Assembly (NCBI GenBank): GCA_021784595.1
Contig: JAJYHT010000018.1
Coordinates: 1-35,662, forward strand
Reading direction: 5' to 3'
Source of the DNA: Bacillota bacterium
GTDB lineage: Bacteria > Bacillota > Sulfobacillia > Sulfobacillales > Sulfobacillaceae
Length of the DNA: 35,662 nt
Part shown: positions 1-7,311 of the stretch, in pieces
Layout: each line of letters starts with the position of its first letter
How positions within the stretch are numbered: the first letter of the stretch is position 1
Made by a program: the position numbers and the translations under genes
The notes under the pieces: generated by a model
The model's database searches: none
What the model was told of the DNA's origin: nothing
The model's input: only the letters and a program-made list of their open reading frames with translations

Positions 1-82
1 AGTCTTCGCGCTCAATATTGCGCGCCCGGCAAATATAGTCGATGAATTGGCGCGCGGAAAAGTGGGGTTCGCCCTCATTCAT
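1..82 (-). CDS. hypothetical protein, N-terminal fragment cut by window edge
   Basis: An open frame on the minus strand starts with ATG at 82 and runs off the window start without a stop, giving 27 residues that begin MNEGEPHFSARQF. An AAGGATG ribosome-binding site lies about 8 bases upstream. I do not recognise the fragment. A tiny open frame (88-168, minus strand, 26 residues, beginning MMYVIKTPKQ) ends just upstream and could be co-transcribed with it, but it has no clear ribosome-binding site. Confidence 0.4.
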   Translation of the reverse strand, partial: MNEGEPHFSARQFIDYICRARNIERED

Positions 83-206
83 TGGAATCATCCTTTTTCG
101 ATAACATACCCCACGATTTCGCCCAGATCAATTGGGATTTGTTTGGGAGTTTTAATTACGTACATCATAAGATACGTCAGGCAGTCCCTTGTAGGTGGAG
201 AGAGCA

Positions 207-215
207 TGGTACAAT
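207..215 (+). promoter_or_regulatory. possible extended -10 promoter for the exported protein gene
   Basis: TGGTACAAT fits an extended -10 element (TGnTAnAAT). The best -35 candidate, TTGTAG at 189-194, is only 15 bases away, so the extended -10 would have to carry the promoter. Transcription would begin near 222, leaving a leader of about 130 bases that holds the inverted repeat at 292-310. Confidence 0.3.
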
Positions 216-291
216 TTAGGTAAAACGAGTACCCGAGTGGGGGCGGTCGAAGACATGTATGTAGCAAGGTAACGGGCACTATCAGAATGTG

Positions 292-310
292 TATTATCCC
301 TTGGATAATA
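292..310. promoter_or_regulatory. perfect inverted repeat, candidate operator
   Basis: TATTATCC at 292-299 is the exact reverse complement of GGATAATA at 303-310, separated by three bases. It lies 41 bases upstream of the ATG at 352. Its size and symmetry suit a dimeric repressor site or a small RNA hairpin. No regulator gene is adjacent. Confidence 0.4.
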
Positions 311-351
311 ACAGTTCAAGTCTGGGATAGCAGACATTGGGGGGCTAATCC

Positions 352-837
352 ATGAAGAATAAATGGCGGGGGGTAATAGGAGGAGTAGGTCTAGTTGCTG
401 GTGTAGGGGTGTGGTTCCTTGTCGGGCCCGTAATGGCACCGAAAGTGAGTGCAGCGCCGCGACCAATAAATATGAATACCTATGTGCCGACTGATTTGGC
501 TGCTACACCAGTGACTACAACATTAGGGCCTGGAGTGAGTGCGTCTCGGGCTACGGCTATTGCGTCGGTCATGGCCTATATTGATAAGTTGTATCCGGCG
601 TCGGCCCGTACGATGCCCATTAGCGTCACGAGTGTCCGGTTAGAGCATTCGCGATCGGCGGTGCCCAAAATTGGAGCCCAAAACCTGTGGTTAGTCGCGG
701 TATCAGGAATTCCTAACCAGTGGTCCCATTCAGTGTCGTCTCCCTATAGTGCTAGTTTGTTTATAGTTAGCGCTCAGACAGGACACGTTCTTGAACAAGT
801 GCTGACGGATCCTTTAACGGGGCATTTGGGTCAATAG
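352..837 (+). CDS. exported hypothetical protein
   Basis: 161 residues, ATG start with a GGGGGG ribosome-binding site about 7 bases upstream. The N-terminus is a classic signal or anchor: basic start MKNKWR, a Gly/Val-rich hydrophobic stretch at residues 8-28, then an AAPRP region that could be a signal peptidase site. The mature part is Ser/Thr/Val-rich with no cysteines. The C-terminal part (sequence LFIVSAQTGHVLEQ) resembles the strand-turn-strand of PepSY-type domains, where a 'vsa.tGevl' pattern is common, but the match is too short to assign. The gene is monocistronic and probably acts outside the membrane. Function unknown. Confidence 0.65.
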   Translation: MKNKWRGVIGGVGLVAGVGVWFLVGPVMAPKVSAAPRPINMNTYVPTDLAATPVTTTLGPGVSASRATAIASVMAYIDKLYPASARTMPISVTSVRLEHSRSAVPKIGAQNLWLVAVSGIPNQWSHSVSSPYSASLFIVSAQTGHVLEQVLTDPLTGHLGQ

Positions 838-1140
838 TCACCATTTCCCTCATTAGGCCACGCTGAGAGGGGAAAGCCGGACCCTAGCGCAGTCAACTGA
901 TCTTTCCGAGGCCTCCCGGCAGGTAATAGGGTGGTTCGACCGAGAATGTTTTTGCGGCAAAGACCGCGTGCTTGCATCGGAAAGGCGGGCGCTCGGTTGG
1001 TGTTCAGGGCGCTGGCCATAAAACTTCTTCCTTGGGAGACCAGTCTTGCGTTTCCGGTTGCTCCTGATCGTCTTCCCCGCCTCGTGGCATTCCGTACTGG
1101 CCTGGGTTGCGGTCCGACAAATTTTGCTCAGGGAGATGGA
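838..1140. other. gene-free stretch
   Basis: This 300-base gap lies between the stop of the exported protein and the stop of the convergent acetyltransferase. Open frames on both strands are short, lack ribosome-binding sites and have low-complexity Arg/Pro-rich translations. I see no convincing terminator hairpin, RNA gene or repeat. Confidence 0.4.
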
Positions 1141-1689
1141 TTAACGGTTGGGATGCCAATCCTGCTCCAGCATGCTATAGATAATATGGTCGACAAAATG
1201 GTTATAGAGCCATTCCGCTTGTCGTCGACAGCCTTCGTTGACGAAACCCAATCTGTCCGGGATGGCTTGGCTCTTGAAATTTTGGGTAGCCACCTCAATT
1301 TCGACCCGATTCAACTGGTAGTCATCGAATAGGAAATCCACTAAGGATTGGCAAGCTTTCGTCATGATGCCAAGTCCTTGAAAGTCTTGCCCAAGCCAGT
1401 ACCCAATGGCGGTGGAGCGGTTCGGCCAATCAATGTGATGGAGGCCTATGACTCCCGCCAAAGTTTCGCGGTACCATATGCCCAGTTGAAATCCGTTGTT
1501 GCCAGCATATTGGGAGAGCGTGGACTGAATAAATTGCCGGGAATCATCGACGCTTTCGACGTGGTCGACCCACGGAAGCCATTCTCTTAAGTGTTGGCGC
1601 GATGTATGGGTTAATGCATATAATTGCTCAACATCGCGAAGTTCTAAAATCCGAAGATGAATGCTGTCGGTTACCAATCGATTAAACAT
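1141..1689 (-). CDS. GNAT-family N-acetyltransferase (RimJ/RimL-like)
   Basis: 182 residues from ATG at 1689, with AAGGAG six bases upstream; this is better placed than the TTG one codon earlier. The order of motifs is that of the RimL/YdaF group, which acetylates protein N-termini or small amines with acetyl-CoA: an N-terminal LRILELRDVEQLYALT strand-helix, the central AGVIGLHHIDWPNRSTAIGYWL strand pair, the acetyl-CoA loop region GQDFQGLGIMTKA (Q/GxxGxG/A-like), and the NRVEIEV..QNFKSQAIPDRLGF block. The usual 'N.aS..v.eklGF' appears as NFKSQAIPDRLGF. Length is typical. It is transcribed alone toward the exported protein gene. The substrate cannot be told from the sequence. Confidence 0.85.
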   Translation of the reverse strand: MFNRLVTDSIHLRILELRDVEQLYALTHTSRQHLREWLPWVDHVESVDDSRQFIQSTLSQYAGNNGFQLGIWYRETLAGVIGLHHIDWPNRSTAIGYWLGQDFQGLGIMTKACQSLVDFLFDDYQLNRVEIEVATQNFKSQAIPDRLGFVNEGCRRQAEWLYNHFVDHIIYSMLEQDWHPNR

Positions 1690-1931
1690 CAAGATCTCCT
1701 TACCACCGTCTAAACAGCGTATTTAATGTGGCGCGCTCATTACAACTGCCTTAAGGTCATGTCTATCTTCCAATTTGAGGGCACAGTGATATTCTATCTC
1801 TATGATACTGGTTGGGTTGAGTTTAGGCGATAGGTAGACTCCGACCATATTTTGTATCCAACGGTAGTCGAATAATCGAGCCGATGGGGTACGTGGAGTT
1901 CACAGGAACGCCATGAATTATTGCAGAGGAC

Positions 1932-2762
1932 GTGAAAAGCATACATCAATATCACGATGGGCATGTGCATTTTTTTCCACCTCAACTCAAGACCGCAATC
2001 GACCATTGGTTTGAGCGGGAGGGATGGGTTCTCTATTACCGGGACCAGCAAGCATCTGAACTGTTGGAACTCTTGCGCAAAGACGGCGTGGATCAATTGG
2101 CTGTTTTGGTGTATGCGCATAAACCAGGAATGGCTTCGGAACTGAACTCTTGGTTGCATCAATTTGGACAGCAGCACGCGGGTCTACATTTATTTGGCAC
2201 CGTTCATCCTGACGATGTCAATATGGAGGAGGAGGTAAGGCGATGTCTCGATGACTTGAACTTTACGGGGTTTAAGCTGCATGCCAACGTGCAGCGGGTG
2301 TCGGTGGATGATGAGCGGTTAGAGCCGATGATGCGAGGCATCCAGGAGCGAGGTCGAGGCCTCATCATCCATGCCGGGCGAGAACCGCATGCCAATGCCT
2401 TTGTGGGGTGGAGACCTTTCTCCCGCCTGATGGCACGCTATCCGCAGCTTAAAGTTCAGATCGCGCATTTAGGACATGATGAAATAGCGGAATTTATTGC
2501 CGTAAGTCATGACTATCCGCATGTATATTTTGATACGGCTATGATTCCAAGTTCCCGCTTTCTTCTGTCTACCGAGCGTTTGGGGGAAATTTTGAACGAA
2601 ATTCCTAACCGCATAATTTACGGCAGTGATCTGCCTATCCTGGAAGAACCGATGGCTTACCATCGCACACGAATTCTTCAGGCTATTGAGGATCCCGGCT
2701 TGCGAGACAAAGTTTTTTTGAGAAATGCTGAACGCTTTTGGCGATCTGAAACGGATGCATGA
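1932..2762 (+). CDS. amidohydrolase-2 family metal-dependent hydrolase
   Basis: 276 residues with a TIM-barrel amidohydrolase pattern (PF04909-like): an HxH metal motif at residues 11-13 (DGHVHFF), a GFKLH strand near 113-117, IIHAGRE near 145, IAHLGHDE near 177 and the terminal YGSDLP aspartate motif near 230. These residues normally bind one or two divalent metals and activate water for C-N or C-C bond hydrolysis or decarboxylation. The GTG start is the only usual start after the in-frame stop at 1914, but its GAGGA ribosome-binding site sits only one base upstream, so the true start may differ slightly. It is followed by the glucoamylase gene, which has its own promoter candidate. Substrate unknown. 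Confidence 0.8.
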   Translation: MKSIHQYHDGHVHFFPPQLKTAIDHWFEREGWVLYYRDQQASELLELLRKDGVDQLAVLVYAHKPGMASELNSWLHQFGQQHAGLHLFGTVHPDDVNMEEEVRRCLDDLNFTGFKLHANVQRVSVDDERLEPMMRGIQERGRGLIIHAGREPHANAFVGWRPFSRLMARYPQLKVQIAHLGHDEIAEFIAVSHDYPHVYFDTAMIPSSRFLLSTERLGEILNEIPNRIIYGSDLPILEEPMAYHRTRILQAIEDPGLRDKVFLRNAERFWRSETDA

Positions 2763-2792
2763 CGTTCCAAGCCTGTTCAGAGGTGGCCGCTA

Positions 2793-2801
2793 TGCTACAA
2801 T
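2793..2801 (+). promoter_or_regulatory. extended -10 promoter candidate for the glucoamylase gene
   Basis: TGCTACAAT matches the extended -10 form, 60 bases before the preferred ATG at 2861. The -35 region is weak (TGTTCA at 2774-2779). Confidence 0.35.
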
Positions 2802-2860
2802 GATTACCAATGGGTTGTCATACCATGGAATGATTGTATGATGAAAGTGAGGCGGCACGG

Positions 2861-5233
2861 ATGCAAGCACCAGGAAAGCCTGGAGTGCAAGCTCGGTGGA
2901 CCAGCAGTGCCAAGGCTGGGGTGGGTACGGCGATTGATTCCACTTCTGCGGTATGGTTCACCCTATCGCATGGTATCCTCAATGAGATCTATTTTCCTCG
3001 AATGGATGTCGCCAACACACGGGATGTGCAGTTGTTAGTTATCTCCCGTGATGGAGGATTTTGGGAAGAGAAACGCGATTTGGTCCACTCATTTGAATAT
3101 GTGAATCCCCAGGCGCCAGCATTTCAATTAATCAACGACGAGCCATCAGGAAAGTTCCGGATTACGAAACGGATAGCAACTTGGCCCGGTGGCAATGCTC
3201 TTGTGCAATATACGGAATTTACGGTACTTGATGGCGACCCTGCCGACTACCGTGTCTTTTTGCTGGCGGCACCCCATATTAGCAACCAAGGAGGTGGTAA
3301 CTTCGCTGCCGTCACGTCGCTTCGAGAAAGGTCGGGATTGCTGGCTTGGCGCGATGGCACATTTCTGTGCATTACCTCGACGACATCGTTTCTCAAACAA
3401 AGCGTGGGATTTGTAGGAGTTTCGGACGGCTGGACGCTGTTGCGGCGGGACCATGAACTGACGGTTTATGATCAAGCTTATGATGGCAACGTGGCAGTCA
3501 CCGCTGAACTAGACTTTCGCACCCAAAGTGCGCAGACTATTGTGATGAGTTTTGGCCGCAATCAGTCCGAAGCGAAATTTACCGCAGAACTTGCACTGTT
3601 GCACCAGTATGCCAATATCGAAGCGCATTATATAGCGGGTTGGCAAGCCTACATTAACAGCTTGCCGCATATCCTGCCTGAGAAAGATCCCCACAGTCGG
3701 ATGCAACGCATAGCGGCCATGGTTTTAAAGACTCACCATGGGAAGTTGTTTCCCGGGGGCATGATTGCGTCGTTGTCCATTCCCTGGGGCCAAGTGTGTG
3801 GGGATGGCAATATTGGCGGATACCATTTAGTGTGGCCGCGCGACATGGTGGAGGCGGCCAATGCATTTATCGCACTAGGGGACTTGAACGCTGCCCGGCA
3901 GTCACTGTTATTCTTAATGGCGACACAAAGAACGGATGGGTCTTGGGCTCAAAATTTCTGGTTGGATGGCACACCCTATTGGGATGGATCCCAGTTGGAC
4001 GAAACCGCATTTCCCATTCATCTGGCATTTCGGCTGCAGCAGTTGGATGCCATGCGTCCCGGTGAAGATCCTTATCCGATGGTTAAAAAGGCCATGGCCT
4101 TTTTAGTCCAAGCAGGACCTGTAACGCAACAAGAGCGTTGGGAGGAAGATGGCGGATACTCTCCGGCTACACTTGCAGCGTGCATCAGTGCTTTAGTGAT
4201 GGGGGCCGCTCTAGCCCGCGACCGAGGAGACCGTCAAGCGGCAGAGTACGCGGAAAATGTAGCGGATTACTGGCAGGCTAATATTGATCGATGGACGTTT
4301 ACCAACGACGGCGCCATTGATCAGCGGTATCCCAGCCACTATGTGCGTATACATGTGGCGGAAACGGAAAGTGCGGACGGAAACCTGGAGCATGGATGGG
4401 TTCCTATTAAAAATTTGCCGCCGGGGGCATCCAGTTTTTTCCCGGAACAGGTGGTTATTGACGGAGGATTTCTAGAGCTGGTACGGCATGGGATAAAAGA
4501 ACCCGACGACCAGCACGTCGTTATGTCCGTAGAAGCATACGATGGATTGCTGCGAAAAGAGATGCCCTATGGACCGCTTTGGTATCGCTATAATCATGAC
4601 GGGTATGGCGAGCAGGAAGACGGCTCGCCCTACATGGGGGCAGGAATCGGGCGACTCTGGCCTCTGCTGGCCGGTGAACGCGGCCACTATGCGCTGTCCC
4701 GCAACGAAAGCGCGTTGCCCTACTTGCGTTCTATGGAAGGAGCCGCCTCAGAAGGTGGCTTGATTCCGGAACAAGTGTGGGATGGGCCTGAATTGCCCGA
4801 ACGAGAGCTTTATCCTGGCCGGCCTTCGGGCTCCGCGATGCCCTTGGTGTGGGCTCATGCCGAATATATTAAGCTTGTGCGTTCAGTAGCGCTTGGTAAA
4901 ATTTTTGAAACGCAAGATGTTGTGCGCAAGCGCTATGCCAATGACGACGCTCACCGACTGGGCTGGGTATTTTGGCAGTTCAATCATAAACGGCGACGCT
5001 GGCAAACCGGGGAGCACACCCTTAAGATTTCAGTATTGGCTCCAGCTCAACTGACATATACGACCGATGGCTGGCAACACGTTCATACGGCTACGCTCCA
5101 GGACAGCGGTCTCGGCATGTACTTTCAAGATATAGATCTCACAGAGACCGACCAAGTGGAATTTACATTTTTTTGGACCGTGGCCGGGCGGTGGGAAGGA
5201 CAAAACTTTCAAATACAGCGGGTTGACCTGTAA
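2861..5233 (+). CDS. glycoside hydrolase family 15 glucoamylase/glucodextranase-like protein
   Basis: About 790 residues. Bacterial and archaeal GH15 enzymes release glucose from the non-reducing ends of starch, glycogen or related alpha-glucans by inversion. An N-terminal beta-sandwich domain (from APGKPGVQARW to about residue 260) precedes the (alpha/alpha)6 barrel. The barrel contains GYHLVWPRDM, the general-acid segment RWEEDGGYSP near residue 430 and the general-base segment near residue 580 (WYRYNHDGYGE). A C-terminal beta domain follows. No signal peptide is visible, so the enzyme is probably cytoplasmic and may act on glycogen or trehalose-type sugars. An in-frame TTG at 2834 would add nine residues; ATG at 2861 is preferred because GTGAGG lies upstream. 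A hairpin terminator follows directly. Confidence 0.9.
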   Translation: MQAPGKPGVQARWTSSAKAGVGTAIDSTSAVWFTLSHGILNEIYFPRMDVANTRDVQLLVISRDGGFWEEKRDLVHSFEYVNPQAPAFQLINDEPSGKFRITKRIATWPGGNALVQYTEFTVLDGDPADYRVFLLAAPHISNQGGGNFAAVTSLRERSGLLAWRDGTFLCITSTTSFLKQSVGFVGVSDGWTLLRRDHELTVYDQAYDGNVAVTAELDFRTQSAQTIVMSFGRNQSEAKFTAELALLHQYANIEAHYIAGWQAYINSLPHILPEKDPHSRMQRIAAMVLKTHHGKLFPGGMIASLSIPWGQVCGDGNIGGYHLVWPRDMVEAANAFIALGDLNAARQSLLFLMATQRTDGSWAQNFWLDGTPYWDGSQLDETAFPIHLAFRLQQLDAMRPGEDPYPMVKKAMAFLVQAGPVTQQERWEEDGGYSPATLAACISALVMGAALARDRGDRQAAEYAENVADYWQANIDRWTFTNDGAIDQRYPSHYVRIHVAETESADGNLEHGWVPIKNLPPGASSFFPEQVVIDGGFLELVRHGIKEPDDQHVVMSVEAYDGLLRKEMPYGPLWYRYNHDGYGEQEDGSPYMGAGIGRLWPLLAGERGHYALSRNESALPYLRSMEGAASEGGLIPEQVWDGPELPERELYPGRPSGSAMPLVWAHAEYIKLVRSVALGKIFETQDVVRKRYANDDAHRLGWVFWQFNHKRRRWQTGEHTLKISVLAPAQLTYTTDGWQHVHTATLQDSGLGMYFQDIDLTETDQVEFTFFWTVAGRWEGQNFQIQRVDL

Positions 5234-5261
5234 TTCTGAGCATGGTTTTGCTTTCATACCC

Positions 5262-5300
5262 CAACAAAAGCCCCAGGCAACAGCCCGAGGGCTTTTGTTG
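5262..5300. terminator. bidirectional hairpin terminator
   Basis: CAACAAAAGCCC at 5262-5273 pairs perfectly with GGGCTTTTGTTG at 5289-5300, with a 15-base loop. The T-rich right arm and A-rich left arm suit termination of the glucoamylase gene on the + strand and of the convergent gene on the minus strand. Confidence 0.75.
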
Positions 5301-5323
5301 TTCATGTTGGGACAAACCTCTTA

Positions 5324-5689
5324 TCATGCGTTTGAACTGCTGGCTGCGTCAGCCACTTGGACCTCTTGGGGAGTGTCAGGACAAACAAAAATGACTTCCG
5401 CTCGTTCAGCGGCACCCTTGACCTTGCCGTGAAGGCATACGTGATAAGGAGCGCCATCTTTGGCAATCAACAATTGCCAATGGCCTACCGCCGGCGGGCG
5501 CTTGTCGCCCTGGGGAGACAGTTCCGCCTGCATTAAGACGTGGATGCCGGGCACGGCTGCATAGTATGGCAAATGATCCATTTTTCCCATATTAATGTTG
5601 CGCAACGCTTGATTGATAAGATCGAGAGATTCGTTAAGCTCTGGCAACAGAGCCTTCACGATGTTCGTGTCAACAATGTAGCTCGCCAT
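5324..5689 (-). CDS. hypothetical protein
   Basis: 121 residues, ATG at 5689 with a distant AGAGG about 13 bases upstream. I do not recognise the family. The N-terminal half is helical (VKALLPELNESLDLINQALR). The C-terminal half has beta-strand character with two cysteines (HVCLHGKVKG and VIFVCPDTP) and an Ala/Ser-rich tail. The gene is divergent from the sulfur-oxidation operon and convergent with the glucoamylase, whose terminator it shares. It has no signal peptide. Its intergenic region is shared with the sulfur operon, so common control is possible but unproven. Confidence 0.55.
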   Translation of the reverse strand: MASYIVDTNIVKALLPELNESLDLINQALRNINMGKMDHLPYYAAVPGIHVLMQAELSPQGDKRPPAVGHWQLLIAKDGAPYHVCLHGKVKGAAERAEVIFVCPDTPQEVQVADAASSSNA

Positions 5690-5902
5690 GTTTTTAGTTT
5701 CGCCTCTTTCATACGCTCATCTTGGCCTTTTTTCCACCAGTTATGTTGTTAATGGTAAAAGATAATGGGGAGTATCGCAATTCAGGGTTTTAATTTTTGA
5801 ACCTGTAAGTTTGTAAAATTTATTTAATGTGTCAATCTACTATACTTAATAAATTTATCCTTGATGAAAGTAAGTTAATTTTTTCACAAATAGGAAACTT
5901 TA

Positions 5903-5931
5903 TTGAATTGTAATATATTCAGTACTATCAT
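5903..5931 (+). promoter_or_regulatory. promoter of the sHdr operon
   Basis: TTGAAT at 5903-5908, a 17-base spacer and TATCAT at 5926-5931 form a good sigma-A-type promoter. The -35 hexamer is identical to the one in front of tRNA-Pro (24025-24030). The predicted start near 5938 gives a leader of about 87 bases before the GTG at 6025. The whole 5690-5930 stretch is strongly AT-rich and otherwise without genes; TATACT at about 5839-5844 is another possible -10 element. Confidence 0.5.
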
Positions 5932-5945
5932 GGAGTTGACCGACA

Positions 5946-5966
5946 GGGCTAGTGACTACGGGCTAG
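5946..5966. promoter_or_regulatory. GGGCTAG direct repeat, candidate operator
   Basis: GGGCTAG occurs at 5946-5952 and again at 5960-5966, a 14-base period, just downstream of the predicted start of transcription. The inner GCTAG/CTAGC can also pair as a 5-bp hairpin. The position suits a repressor site. Known sHdr clusters in Hyphomicrobium are controlled by an ArsR-type repressor, but no such gene is in this window. Confidence 0.3.
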
Positions 5967-6024
5967 CAGAAAAGGGGTCGGGTGGTGACGGTTGATTCCC
6001 TCGTAAACCATAGGAAGGGTGAGC

Positions 6025-6492
6025 GTGTTGCAAGACCGCCTAGCGATCATTGTCTCTAAGGGTACCTTAGATATGGCCTATCCCCCGTTTATATTGGCCA
6101 CGGCTGCGGCTGCCTTGGATATGGAATGCATGTTGTTCTTTACATTTTGGGGCCTCGATGTAATCCACAAGGACAAAATTGACAATCTAGAAGTCTCCAT
6201 TGCGGGCAATCCCGGCATGCCTACCATGGCTAAAGTGGCCGGTGTCGTCCCGTTTGGCACCAAAATGGTGTCATCTATGTTTAAGAGCCAGTTTGCCAAG
6301 TCCCAAGTGATGCCGATTCGCGAATTTGTGCATGAGGCTAAAGAGTTGGGAGTTCACATGGTGGCATGTCAAATGTCGATGGATGTACTGGGTGTAAAAC
6401 GCGAAGAACTGGTGCCTGAAGTGGAAGACGTCGTGGGAGCTGCAACGTTTTTAGACTTTGCCCGGGACGCCAAAGTGAGCTTGTTTATTTAA
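6025..6492 (+). CDS. dsrE3A: DsrE3A-like sulfurtransferase
   Basis: 155 residues from GTG at 6025, chosen because AGGAAGG ends six bases upstream; the in-frame GTG at 6019 touches that site. The DsrE/DsrF-like fold is clear: first strand LAIIVSKGT, the DMAYPPFILATAAAALDM helix, the strand MLFFTFWGLDVI, a long insert, then VHMVACQMSMDVLGV. Cys115 in ACQMSMD sits where DsrE3A proteins carry persulfide. In characterised sHdr systems DsrE3A exchanges sulfane sulfur with TusA in the cytoplasm. It is the first gene of the operon, 116 bases before hdrC1, so a second internal promoter is possible. Confidence 0.85.
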   Translation: MLQDRLAIIVSKGTLDMAYPPFILATAAAALDMECMLFFTFWGLDVIHKDKIDNLEVSIAGNPGMPTMAKVAGVVPFGTKMVSSMFKSQFAKSQVMPIREFVHEAKELGVHMVACQMSMDVLGVKREELVPEVEDVVGAATFLDFARDAKVSLFI

Positions 6493-6608
6493 CAACGCGG
6501 CATTGTTCAAATGAGTGACCGATAGGTCTACAGGGCTTCAACACCTGTGGTAGCTGTGCTATTGCGTTGAGGTATGATGAAAATTCTGTTTTCAAAGGAG
6601 GTAGGAGG

Positions 6609-7295
6609 ATGCCATCAGACCGTTATCTGGAGGTTCCTCTGGTGGAGAAACAGCGCTTGTTCGATGAAGTCAAGGCGGACCCCAGATTTCACACGTACTT
6701 GTATGGATGCTACGAATGTGGCATTTGTGTGGCGGCCTGCCCGTCGGCTCGTTTTTATGACTTTTCACCGCGAAAAATTGCTCAAGCGGCAGCGCGGGAA
6801 GATCTTGAGTTGATTTACGAGCAGATGAACGATGACATCTGGAATTGCTCGCAATGTTTTTCGTGCAATCGCTGCCCTCGCCAGAACAGTCCTGGGGGAC
6901 TCATTACTATCATGCGTGAAGTAGCCGTAAAAAACGGCATGCGATCCATGAAAGAGGCCTTGGCCGGATATACTCGCATTATTTACAAAATCATGACCAC
7001 CGGGACCCAGGTTTCACCAGATATGCTTCAAGAGGATGCCTTCCCTGACTGGGGACCTCAAGTCAAGATGGTGTCGGACAATTTGGATTTGTGGCGTCGC
7101 GCCCTGCCTCCCGAAACCCTGCATACAACAGGATTGTCTTGGCAGGTTGAGGAGCGCACTATGCAGGAGCTTTACGCGATATGGAAGTTGACCGGAACTC
7201 TCGACATGATTAGTGAGGTCGATGAAGGCCTGCACGACATCATGGAAGAAATTATGGACGATGCACTAGAAGAGAGCGGCATTTCGGTTGACTAG
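6609..7295 (+). CDS. hdrC1: sHdrC1, heterodisulfide-reductase-like Fe-S subunit
   Basis: 228 residues, ATG preceded by GGAGGTAGGAGG. Two four-cysteine sites are visible: Cys34/37/40/44 (CX2CX2CX3CP, a standard [4Fe-4S] site) and Cys80/83/86/89 (CSQCFSCNRCP, CX2CX2CX2C, one residue shorter than usual). HdrC proteins wire electrons between the HdrA flavin and the HdrB catalytic clusters. Together with B1, A, hyp and C2B2 it forms the cytoplasmic sHdr complex that oxidises protein-bound sulfane sulfur. The C-terminus is long, acidic and helical. The gene ends 16 bases before hdrB1. Confidence 0.92.
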   Translation: MPSDRYLEVPLVEKQRLFDEVKADPRFHTYLYGCYECGICVAACPSARFYDFSPRKIAQAAAREDLELIYEQMNDDIWNCSQCFSCNRCPRQNSPGGLITIMREVAVKNGMRSMKEALAGYTRIIYKIMTTGTQVSPDMLQEDAFPDWGPQVKMVSDNLDLWRRALPPETLHTTGLSWQVEERTMQELYAIWKLTGTLDMISEVDEGLHDIMEEIMDDALEESGISVD

Positions 7296-7311
7296 AGAAA
7301 GGAGAGCGAAT

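Noticed and set aside
931-1332. 133-residue plus-strand open frame
   Set aside because: Its second half is the antisense of the acetyltransferase gene, it lacks a ribosome-binding site and its composition is Arg/Pro/Leu-rich, as in shadows.
5745-5902. Riboswitch or small RNA in the AT-rich region before the sulfur operon
   Set aside because: It lies upstream of the predicted transcription start and shows no stable stems; it looks like promoter DNA.
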